A stretch of DNA of 5,055 nt from Chromatiales bacterium (GTDB taxonomy: Bacteria > Pseudomonadota > Gammaproteobacteria > UBA6429): NCBI GenBank assembly GCA_027076405.1, contig JALTJN010000322.1:1-5055 (forward strand), given 5' to 3'. Below are positions 1 through 5,055 of the stretch, one piece after another. The notes under the pieces are model-generated. The model saw only the letters and a program-made list of their open reading frames with translations, searched no databases and had not been told where the DNA came from. The translations under genes and the position numbers were made by a program. Position 1 is the first letter of the stretch. Each line of letters starts with the position of its first letter.

Positions 1-349
1 TCATGCCATCTGAATGGTAACGAATGGCGTTTTGTACCACATGAAGAATGGGGTCGGGAAAATCGCTAAACAACGTATCAGTGATATGACGAGCATACTC
101 TGCTCCATCAATCGAATGCTGATTACCCCCACCATCATTAATGCGTGCCATATCGTGAGTCCAGGCAAACAGCGAGATTGTAAGTTTCTGTTGTTCAGTT
201 AGCTTAAGTGATTCTGCCAATAACAAACCGTATCGATGAACGCGTGACCAGTGTGCAACACCATGTAAGGCGCTATTATATTTTGCCAATGGTATTAAGT
301 GAGGCACGATCTTTGATGGTGAAAAAAGGTACGATATATCAATAACCAT
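1..349 (-). CDS. HD-domain phosphohydrolase-like protein, C-terminus cut by window edge
   Basis: An open frame runs from the ATG at 349 to the window edge with no stop, giving the first 116 residues. The HD-superfamily metal-binding pattern is visible: H33 in LHGVAHWSRVHRYG, the HD pair H65-D66 in FAWTHDMARIND, H78 in NQHSIDGAEYA and H112 in IRYHSDG. HD proteins typically use one or two divalent metals to hydrolyse phosphate esters, including nucleotides. The substrate here is unknown. The protein has no signal peptide or membrane segment and is probably cytoplasmic. The start is fixed because an in-frame TAG lies only a few codons upstream with no other start between. An AGGAG (362-366) lies 12 nt before the ATG, and a closer AGGG may help. 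The zinc-ribbon gene ends 20 nt upstream, so the two are probably co-transcribed. The domain call is strong; a role in nucleotide metabolism linked to the Nmad genes is inference. Confidence 0.85.
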   Translation of the reverse strand, partial: MVIDISYLFSPSKIVPHLIPLAKYNSALHGVAHWSRVHRYGLLLAESLKLTEQQKLTISLFAWTHDMARINDGGGNQHSIDGAEYARHITDTLFSDFPDPILHVVQNAIRYHSDGM

Positions 350-369
350 GGCCCTAAAATACTCCTAAC

Positions 370-603
370 CTACTGTAAATCAAAGGGCCATTGTGGTTTT
401 TCTTTATAAATAGGTGTATCACATGATGTGCATTGCCATGTTGGATCATGATCGCTGACACAGCAACCTCCGAGTACAATCTTACCCGCAGCTAAATCAT
501 CTTCAATTGATGTAAAATCAGGATATCCATACAGGATTGGTGCCACCGCTTTCTTGCCACAGTGCGGGCATTTAATTGGTTTTCGTTTTACTTCGTATTT
601 CAT
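370..603 (-). CDS. Small zinc-ribbon protein of unknown function (77 aa)
   Basis: This 77-residue protein has two CxxC knuckles: CPHC at residues 13-16 and CTSC at 58-61. Between them is a conserved-looking core with PILYGYPDF, an acidic stretch, and GKIVLGGCCVSDHDPTWQC. The spacing fits a single four-cysteine zinc ribbon. The two extra cysteines in GGCC could be additional ligands or structural. I recognise the pattern (CPxCGK, PILYGYP, VLGGC, DPTWxC) from small uncharacterised bacterial proteins, but I know of no function. The ATG at 603 has no convincing Shine-Dalgarno sequence in its AT-rich leader. The gene follows the EVE-like gene by 52 nt and precedes the HD gene by 20 nt, all co-directional, so it probably sits in the same transcript. 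A nucleic-acid or protein adaptor role is only a guess. Confidence 0.85.
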   Translation of the reverse strand: MKYEVKRKPIKCPHCGKKAVAPILYGYPDFTSIEDDLAAGKIVLGGCCVSDHDPTWQCTSCDTPIYKEKPQWPFDLQ

Positions 604-655
604 ATGTATAAAATAGAATTACGATTTTGAGATTTATTATCAGCATCAGCAATAG

Positions 656-1201
656 CTAAGACTCTATCCATTTATAAAACTCTTCCGGCATTACACTATT
701 AACACGCTCAATCGAACGAATATCAACGGTCGATACACATGCCATCAAAGGAACATCAATAACTTCATCCTGGCTAGACCAATCCATATTTAAATATTGT
801 ATATTATCACTATCATATGCAATTGATTTAACGCGACCATGCCCATACAGTCTCATTATTTGGTTTTTCATATTTTGAACCTTCTTAAGAACAACTAAAT
901 CACCTGTATATATAGTTTTAAATCTATTTAGCTGTTTGCTGTCTTCAATATAGTCAAATCTGCATATGTTTTTTTCTTTCCATTCAGTATCTAATCGATT
1001 TTTGATGTCTGCATTAGGACAAAACCCCATAAATAGAATATAAGTATCTTTTGGTACTGCAACCTCTAGTGCGGACAAAACGGACTTAGCATCTTTATCA
1101 CCTTTAGCTAGTTTAGTTTCCGCATTATTTTTATATTTTAATAATTCTTCGCGCGACAAAGTACCACTTTTGATTCGCTCAATAGCCTTGTAATATCTCA
1201 T
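656..1201 (-). CDS. Uncharacterised protein with EVE/PUA-like C-terminal half (181 aa)
   Basis: No named family was recognised with certainty. Residues 1-48 form a charged helical module (SREELLKYKNNAETKLAKGD, then a hydrophobic VLSALEVAV). From about residue 52 the pattern is mostly beta: TYILFMGFCP, then F95-K96 leading into TGDLVVLKK (99-107), GHGRVKSIAYD (120-130), YLNMDWSS (136-143) and IDVPLMACVSTVDIRS (148-163), with an FYKWI end. The order 'GDLVVLK, then GxGRV, then a strand ending in a W' resembles the small beta-barrel of EVE/PUA-type domains, including those fused to McrB-like restriction proteins, which bind modified bases. This match is by eye and needs profile confirmation. There are no membrane segments and no nuclease motif. 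It lies 58 nt after the Nmad3 gene. The SD is weak (AGGA about 12 nt before the ATG). The gene is AT-rich, like the Nmad pair. Confidence 0.75.
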   Translation of the reverse strand: MRYYKAIERIKSGTLSREELLKYKNNAETKLAKGDKDAKSVLSALEVAVPKDTYILFMGFCPNADIKNRLDTEWKEKNICRFDYIEDSKQLNRFKTIYTGDLVVLKKVQNMKNQIMRLYGHGRVKSIAYDSDNIQYLNMDWSSQDEVIDVPLMACVSTVDIRSIERVNSVMPEEFYKWIES

Positions 1202-1259
1202 TGTTATTGCTATTTCCTAATTAGTTTAATATTAAGGTTTTATTCATTTTGTTGCTCAC

Positions 1260-1985
1260 TTAATTATTTGATTCTATTAATTCAGGAGAATTTTCATATA
1301 ACCATTTCATGAACTTCGGCGGATCTAAAAACAATGGAGGATTAGCGCTTCTCTGTATCCAGCCATCCTTAACGCCTAGTCCTCCCCACTTTTCCAAAAT
1401 ATCTTTCTTTACCCTATAGCTTTTATTTCGAAACTCACCAATCGGTATATATTTTTTAAATCTACCTGAAACATCTGGCTTTCCTCGAACAATTATATCT
1501 GTATCGACATTAACCAAATTTCGAGTATGTGCATTAGTATCAAAATATTGTGGCATAACATCTGCCACACGATCAATTGATTTAATAACGAACATTCCAA
1601 TTAACGCATACACTAATTCTGATCCACCATGAATTGAGCGCAGTCCAGAATAGAAGACGACAACGTCGTTTTCTTTAAAATCCAATAAGCGACGCCCTCT
1701 ATTTTTAGAATCACCATAACTCAAATGGCTAAAATCAGGGTCAAGGTGCATTCGTTTATTTTCTAAATGACTCGGCAGGTGAACGTTTACATCATGATTA
1801 ATCGAAAACTCTTTTAATGAGGGTGTTATTATAGTTGAATAGTTTTTTTCTAAACCTGGTTTGTTTTCTTTATCTTGAGGAATGGGAACATAAACGAAAT
1901 CTCCCGCCTGAGAATTGCATGGGGCATTCCAATTACCAAACGCTTGATCAACACCAACACGAATTAATATGGCTTTAAATGTCAT
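1260..1985 (-). CDS. Nmad3-family putative nucleotide modification protein (241 aa)
   Basis: Features I associate with Nmad3 (nucleotide modification associated domain 3) appear in order: an N-terminal strand KAILIRVGVD (4-13); DFVYVPIPQ (29-37), as in the family's 'F-x-Y-I-P-I-P' motif; the signature RMHLDPDF followed by SYGD (78-92), with candidate functional residues H80, D82, D84 and D92; NDVVVFYSGL (106-115); and a strand YALIGMFVI (126-134). The C-terminal third has NAHTRN (151-156) and a basic segment. The family was named by comparative genomics of DNA-modification operons; I know of no established reaction. The ATG at 1985 lies 4 nt after the Nmad2 stop and has no clear SD, so translation probably depends on coupling to Nmad2. 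It is probably a soluble cytoplasmic protein. The family call is by motif memory, not a search. Confidence 0.85.
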   Translation of the reverse strand: MTFKAILIRVGVDQAFGNWNAPCNSQAGDFVYVPIPQDKENKPGLEKNYSTIITPSLKEFSINHDVNVHLPSHLENKRMHLDPDFSHLSYGDSKNRGRRLLDFKENDVVVFYSGLRSIHGGSELVYALIGMFVIKSIDRVADVMPQYFDTNAHTRNLVNVDTDIIVRGKPDVSGRFKKYIPIGEFRNKSYRVKKDILEKWGGLGVKDGWIQRSANPPLFLDPPKFMKWLYENSPELIESNN

Positions 1986-1989
1986 GTAA
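1986..1989 (-). promoter_or_regulatory. 4-nt Nmad2/Nmad3 junction, probable translational coupling
   Basis: The Nmad2 stop (TAA, 1990-1992) and the Nmad3 ATG (1983-1985) are separated by four bases. The preceding bases on the coding strand (GTTGTTAATTAC) contain no purine-rich SD. Reinitiation by ribosomes finishing Nmad2 is the simplest way to translate Nmad3. This suggests the two proteins are made together, which would suit a complex. The coupling is inferred from spacing. Confidence 0.5.
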
Positions 1990-2616
1990 TTAACAACGAC
2001 TTGTGCACAACATTATTTCATCTTCTGAACCATTACATTTCTTGCTCATATCAAGGTGAGTAGGATCGCCATGTTTCCCATTACCATATTTGTCAAAAAT
2101 TTCATCTATAAACTCCTGTAATCTATTTTTGGTGTCATTATTATGATTAACACGATAATCCCTAGGTAGCGCACTATAGATATCTTTAATTTTTTCAATA
2201 GATGGTTCTTTATTCCGCCCAAAATAAACAAATTTATCGCTTAAAAGACAGATAGCTCTCTCATAATAAGGTTGTTCTCCTAGATCATGTGTTAAATCAG
2301 CTGGAGAGTGATATTGAGCGCCAAATCGCCAATTAAACACCTGTCCTTTTTTAGCATAAATACAGTCTGGCCGATCACTATACTTATCTAAATAATAATC
2401 ACCATCTTGAATGATTTTCGTAACCTCTGCGATATAAATCAACCTGCCTTTTAAATCATTTACACTTTTAGCTCCCATACCAATTATAAAATCCTTTTGC
2501 CCTGCTGATTTTCTTATTCTTGGTTTACATATTGCCAAAGAAAGTAGACCATCTTTTACACAGGGTGCGCCGCCATTATCAGTGGTTAATTTATATATAA
2601 ATATATTATTATTCAT
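1990..2616 (-). CDS. Nmad2-family putative nucleotide modification protein (208 aa)
   Basis: The first half matches the Nmad2 (nucleotide modification associated domain 2) pattern: a first strand IFIYKLTTDNGGAPC (5-19), then LLSLAICKPRIRKSAGQKDF (24-43), IIGMGAK (44-50) and GRLIYIAEVTKI (57-68). Further conserved-looking segments are YY (74-75), RPDCIY (82-87), a YHSPADL segment with H103, a DLG (111-113), and LLSDKFVYFG (124-133). The core 'C-K-P-x-I-R-x-S/A ... I-G-x-G-x-K ... L-I/V-Y' is the most diagnostic. The family was predicted from DNA-modification gene neighbourhoods; its reaction is not known to me. The last about 30 residues (HGDPTHLD..., with C194, C204 and C208) look variable. 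The ATG at 2616 has an AGGA only 4 nt upstream, a tight but usable SD. It is the first gene of the AT-rich block and is tightly linked to the Nmad3 gene downstream. Confidence 0.85.
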   Translation of the reverse strand: MNNNIFIYKLTTDNGGAPCVKDGLLSLAICKPRIRKSAGQKDFIIGMGAKSVNDLKGRLIYIAEVTKIIQDGDYYLDKYSDRPDCIYAKKGQVFNWRFGAQYHSPADLTHDLGEQPYYERAICLLSDKFVYFGRNKEPSIEKIKDIYSALPRDYRVNHNNDTKNRLQEFIDEIFDKYGNGKHGDPTHLDMSKKCNGSEDEIMLCTSRC

Positions 2617-2647
2617 ATTTTCCTGTATCTACTAAAAAAATAGTCAC

Positions 2648-2680
2648 ATTGATTAGGTGCTTATGATAAACGATTGATTA
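2648..2680 (-). promoter_or_regulatory. Paired TAATCAAT direct repeat upstream of the Nmad2 gene
   Basis: In the 80-nt gap between the DUF2130 stop and the Nmad2 start, the coding strand carries TAATCAAT twice (2673-2680 and 2648-2655), separated by 17 nt. Two identical 8-mers about 25 nt apart on one DNA strand could be a regulator site or a promoter region for the Nmad block. Neither half matches a sigma-70 consensus well, and short AT-rich repeats arise easily by chance, so this is tentative. Confidence 0.2.
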
Positions 2681-2696
2681 AAACATATTCTTCGTT

Positions 2697-4040
2697 TCAG
2701 TTATCATCATAAGACTCTTGATTATCTAACTCCTCAAATTTAGCTTTCATTGTAGCATTACCTCGCGTCAGTTTCTTTATCGTCACATCCTGCGCCTTGT
2801 CATTTGCGAGACGAAGATTACGATCTGTTCCGATAAGGGCATCTCTCGTCTTTTGGAGATGGTTTATCGATTTATCTATTTCATCGATTGCCGTCTGGAA
2901 CTTTCTGGAGGCAAGATCATAATTCTTCCCAAATGCAGTCTTGAATTTATCAAGATCACTTTCGAAGTTTGTAATATCGACATTCTGTTCTTTTACAAGC
3001 GCCAGCTCCGTCTTGTATTCAAGCGACTTCATTGACGCATTTCGCAGCAGCGTAATGATAGGTATAAAAAATTGCGGCCGAATGACATACATCTTGGGAT
3101 AACGGTGAAACACGTCAACAATCCCCGTGTTATAGAGCTCGCTATCAGATTCGAGCAAGGATACCAGTACAGCGTATTCACAGCCTTTTTCCTTACGATC
3201 CTTGTCGAGCTCCTTTAGAAAGTCCTCATTCTTCTTCTTCGTGGCGGTGGTATCGCTTTCATTTTTCATTTCAAACATGATTGAGACGATCTCAGTGCCA
3301 GACTCATCTACGTCACGAAAAATGTAGTCGCCTTTGCTGCCCGTTTTTGCGTCATTATCCTTTTCAAAATAGGCCATTGGAAATGCTGTTGCGCGAATGC
3401 GGTTAAATTCAGTCTCACAGTGCTGTTCGAGGGTTTCACCAACCATCTTGGTCGATAAACGCGCCTTCATATCACGTATGCGTTCAATCTCATCCTCGCG
3501 ATCCTTGAGCTGTGTCTCGTACTTATCCTTGAGCGATGTTTCGGCAAGTTGTTTTTCCAGCTCTGCTTGTCTAAGGCTATTTTTTAACGCCTCTCGCTCC
3601 TTCTCAACCTTGCTAACTGCTTCTGTAATGGCGAGCTTCTGCGCAACATCGTTGGCACTCAGTTTTTCCTCCGCCAACTTCAAAGCAGCCTGCTTATCTT
3701 GTTTCGCCTGTTCCAGCTCATAAGCAAGCGTATCCCGTTCTTTTTCTACCATACTCAAAGCCTCGGTCACGGCAAGCTTCTGAGTCACTTCACCCGCATC
3801 AAGTTTAGCCTTCAGTTCTTGAATCTCAGCATCCTTGGCTGCGGCAATCTTTTGCATATCGCTGCTGACAGCGTTCTTAGCCAGCTCAATCGCGTTTTGC
3901 TTGTCCTTCTCGGCTAATTCAAGCCGCTCATGTAACTGCTCCTCAAATTCACTGTCGCGAACCTGCTTCAGAATATCTGCATAGCCAGCCTCATCAACTT
4001 TGAATGCTTTCTTACAGTGAGGACAAATAATTTCATGCAT
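2697..4040 (-). CDS. DUF2130 protein: CxxC, coiled coil, PD-(D/E)XK-like domain (447 aa)
   Basis: Three regions are visible. Residues 1-20 carry a CPHC motif (C6, C9), a half zinc knuckle. Residues about 30-198 are a long charged coiled coil rich in K, E, A, L and Q. Residues about 199-440 match DUF2130: [18 protein letters not shown], then SKGDYIF (D238), FEMKNES (E257, K259), a lysine-rich helix, YAVLVSLLE (289-297), and [20 protein letters not shown] (314-333). D238 with E257-x-K259 has the spacing of a PD-(D/E)XK nuclease core, and I recall DUF2130 being placed in that superfamily, unverified. The last about 100 residues return to helix. Activity on DNA is inferred. The ATG at 4040 is supported by AAGGAGA (4051-4057). 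The gene starts 55 nt after the DUF3293 gene and ends 80 nt before Nmad2. GC (about 42-48% in sampled rows) is clearly above the Nmad block. Confidence 0.9.
   Translation of the reverse strand: MHEIICPHCKKAFKVDEAGYADILKQVRDSEFEEQLHERLELAEKDKQNAIELAKNAVSSDMQKIAAAKDAEIQELKAKLDAGEVTQKLAVTEALSMVEKERDTLAYELEQAKQDKQAALKLAEEKLSANDVAQKLAITEAVSKVEKEREALKNSLRQAELEKQLAETSLKDKYETQLKDREDEIERIRDMKARLSTKMVGETLEQHCETEFNRIRATAFPMAYFEKDNDAKTGSKGDYIFRDVDESGTEIVSIMFEMKNESDTTATKKKNEDFLKELDKDRKEKGCEYAVLVSLLESDSELYNTGIVDVFHRYPKMYVIRPQFFIPIITLLRNASMKSLEYKTELALVKEQNVDITNFESDLDKFKTAFGKNYDLASRKFQTAIDEIDKSINHLQKTRDALIGTDRNLRLANDKAQDVTIKKLTRGNATMKAKFEELDNQESYDDN
3564..3788 (-). repeat. Internal 47-residue tandem repeat in the DUF2130 coiled coil
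   Basis: Residues 85-112 and 132-159 of the DUF2130 protein align without gaps, offset by 47 residues (141 nt), with 18 of 28 identical by eye. Shared strings include QKLA, VEKER and a final QA. The DNA copies (3705-3788 and 3564-3647) differ at many third and some other positions, so the duplication is not recent or is kept by selection. A fainter related segment ([19 protein letters not shown], about 40-58) suggests a third, decayed unit. Confidence 0.75.
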
Positions 4041-4095
4041 GTTTATATCTTCTCCTTAGAAAACCTATAGACCATTTGTCTGCAGCAATATTCCT

Positions 4096-4614
4096 TCAAC
4101 AAAAAATCAAGTCTGCAGCTGACTCTGAATCACCGAAAAGCACCGCATTTTGCTGAAAACAAAAACCAAATGATTTGGCTAAATCATAGGAGATACCCAG
4201 TATGAAGACACTTGGCTCTTCCCACTTGCCATCCTCACTTCTTCCGATAGCGGGTAGTAACTCAAAATCATGCATCTGCAACATATCGATTAAACGTTGC
4301 TGCCTAATTTTATTTTCGTTTTCTGTCAATTCCTTAGAATAAGGGTTGTAGGCTGTTATCATTGCCCAACTCGTCACTGACTTAGTCTCAAGAAACTTCA
4401 TTAACGAATCTGGAATTATTTCATGTACTTTTAAAATAATTTCTTTGCCTGATAAATTGATAACATAATCAGTATTGATATAAGCATCCAATAATTCAGG
4501 TGGTAGTTCACGCATCTTCTGTACAACCTCATTTTGATCATGTCCTGCACTTTGCGCACGCATAGCAAAGGAGGCTTCCTTAGTCATCTGTCTAACTGTC
4601 TCTTCCAAGTCCAT
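4096..4614 (-). CDS. DUF3293 domain-containing protein (172 aa)
   Basis: The body matches DUF3293: LDAYINTDYVI (42-52), a short beta segment with I59-I60 and VHEII, then SWAMITAYNPYSKELTENEN (82-101), QRLIDML (106-112), GKWEEPSVFILGIS (129-142) and FQQNAVLFGD (153-162). The 'AYNP-S ... EN' and 'W-x-E-x-S ... G ... QNA' elements are the diagnostic ones. The family is uncharacterised and soluble; I know of no activity. The first about 40 residues are charged helix before the domain. The ATG at 4614 is chosen because an AGGA (4622-4625) lies 7 nt upstream; M18 and M34 lack this. It is the first complete gene after the terminator at 4714-4736 and sits 55 nt before the DUF2130 gene, so it may head the operon. 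Its GC is about 33-38% in sampled rows. Nothing links it directly to DNA modification except position. Confidence 0.88.
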   Translation of the reverse strand: MDLEETVRQMTKEASFAMRAQSAGHDQNEVVQKMRELPPELLDAYINTDYVINLSGKEIILKVHEIIPDSLMKFLETKSVTSWAMITAYNPYSKELTENENKIRQQRLIDMLQMHDFELLPAIGRSEDGKWEEPSVFILGISYDLAKSFGFCFQQNAVLFGDSESAADLIFC

Positions 4615-4713
4615 AGAAATTTCCTTTTCAGGATTATCATATTAGTTTTATCAGCGTAATGCTGGTTCATGATGCTTATTCAAAATAATACACTGGATAA
4701 TAATAAAAGAGGT

Positions 4714-4736
4714 AAAGGCTCATAACGTGAGCCTCT
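4714..4736 (-). terminator. Probable rho-independent terminator after the partial upstream gene
   Basis: On the minus strand AGAGGCTCA pairs with TGAGCCTTT across the 5-nt loop CGTTA, giving 9 bp including one G-U pair. It is followed by ACCTCTTTTATTATTATC, a T-rich though interrupted tail. It begins about 48 nt after the stop codon at 4785 and has no T-run on the plus side, so it fits termination of the upstream gene. Genes from 4614 onward would then need their own promoter between about 4615 and 4713; I saw no clear sigma-70 site there. Confidence 0.6.
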
Positions 4737-4784
4737 AATACAACAGTCTTCATAAGAAATAGAGTTATCACGCATCACTACGAC

Positions 4785-5055
4785 TTATTTATCCTCAGAA
4801 AAATTACAAACAAGATCTCGCCCATAAACATTTATTTTCTTCTCAAATCCCATCTCGCATGCTTTTTCTTTTATCCAATCAAGTGGGTATTCTAAAAGAC
4901 TGTCACTATGTACAATATTTTCATCTGAAGATGTTATTTCTTCAAGTTTTACACGAATGTTCCTCTTACTATAATGATGCGATTCACTCGAACTATCTAG
5001 CGTTACTGTTAGAATAACAGCGGGACCTCCGGTATATTCAGAATACGGTCTTGGA
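4785..5055 (-). CDS. Unrecognised protein, C-terminal 89 residues only
   Basis: A frame enters from the right edge (first full codon at 5054) and runs open for 89 codons to TAA at 4785-4787. The visible part starts PRPYSEYTGGP, continues into a strand-like AVILTVTLD (12-20), a serine/histidine-rich linker (SSSESHHYSKRN), RVKLEEI, then an amphipathic LDWIKEKACEMGFEKK helix and a last strand INVYGRDLVCNF. No known family, signal peptide or membrane segment was recognised. It reads as a real coding end because a terminator-like hairpin follows its stop and no overlapping gene explains the frame. The short visible part and its low GC limit certainty. It is probably a separate transcription unit from the DUF3293 gene. 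Confidence 0.65.
   Translation of the reverse strand, partial: PRPYSEYTGGPAVILTVTLDSSSESHHYSKRNIRVKLEEITSSDENIVHSDSLLEYPLDWIKEKACEMGFEKKINVYGRDLVCNFSEDK

Noticed and set aside
14..202. Plus-strand open frame of 62 codons
   Set aside because: It lies antisense inside the HD-domain gene, whose minus-strand frame has clear metal-binding motifs. The plus frame shows no family features.
1226..1235. Palindrome TTAATATTAA in the gap after the Nmad3 gene
   Set aside because: Ten A/T bases forming a palindrome is common in AT-rich DNA. The stem is too weak for a terminator and no T-run follows.
2853..3035. Plus-strand open frame of 60 codons
   Set aside because: It is antisense to the C-terminal helices of the DUF2130 gene and has no family match.
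3397..3917. Plus-strand open frames of 108 and 72 codons
   Set aside because: They are antisense to the coiled coil of the DUF2130 gene. Their serine/cysteine/leucine-rich content is what the reverse of K/E/A/L-rich codons produces.
2697..4040. SMC/Rad50-like ATPase as the identity of the long coiled-coil protein
   Set aside because: There are no Walker A or B motifs or other ATPase signatures, and the C-terminal region matches DUF2130.
4615..4713. Sigma-70 promoter for the DUF3293 gene (TTGAAT, TATGAT, GATAAT candidates)
   Set aside because: No pair of -35 and -10 candidates has both acceptable sequence and 16-18 nt spacing, so no site is annotated although a promoter is expected here.
1..5055. 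Classical restriction-modification locus
   Set aside because: No DNA methyltransferase motifs (such as a DPPY/NPPY catalytic motif with a FxGxG motif), helicase or specificity subunit were seen in any complete frame.

Overview
The window is a bacterial stretch in which every supportable gene lies on the minus strand, so transcription runs from right to left. It contains eight coding regions, six complete and one cut by each window edge. No rRNA, tRNA, CRISPR array, transposase, integrase or recognisable DNA methyltransferase was seen. Shine-Dalgarno sites, gene spacing and families such as DUF3293 and DUF2130 suggest a Gammaproteobacterium, perhaps Enterobacterales. That placement is inference from family knowledge, not a species identification.

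Layout in transcription order: (1) the C-terminal end of an unrecognised protein (5054-4785), followed by a probable rho-independent terminator at 4714-4736. (2) A DUF3293 protein (4614-4096). (3) A DUF2130 protein (4040-2697) with an N-terminal CPHC motif, a long coiled coil containing an internal repeat, and a C-terminal domain with a PD-(D/E)XK-like signature. (4) An Nmad2-like protein (2616-1990) and (5) an Nmad3-like protein (1985-1260), only 4 nt apart. (6) A 181-residue protein with an EVE/PUA-like C-terminal half (1201-656). (7) A 77-residue double-CxxC zinc-ribbon protein (603-370). (8) The N-terminal 116 residues of an HD-domain phosphohydrolase (349-2), cut by the window edge.

The most interesting part is the Nmad2-Nmad3 pair. 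Both are families named as 'nucleotide modification associated domains' in comparative genomics, with no settled biochemistry that I know of. Around them sit a possible modified-base reader (EVE/PUA-like), a zinc ribbon, an HD hydrolase and a predicted nuclease-fold coiled-coil protein. That is the kind of parts list expected of a DNA or nucleotide modification or defence island, although no single gene proves it.

Sample 60-base rows give about 27-33% GC in the Nmad pair, about 42-48% in the DUF2130 gene and about 42-50% in the zinc-ribbon/HD end. The AT-rich block of roughly 0.6-2.7 kb may therefore be a separately acquired cassette. Whether all the genes act together is inference.
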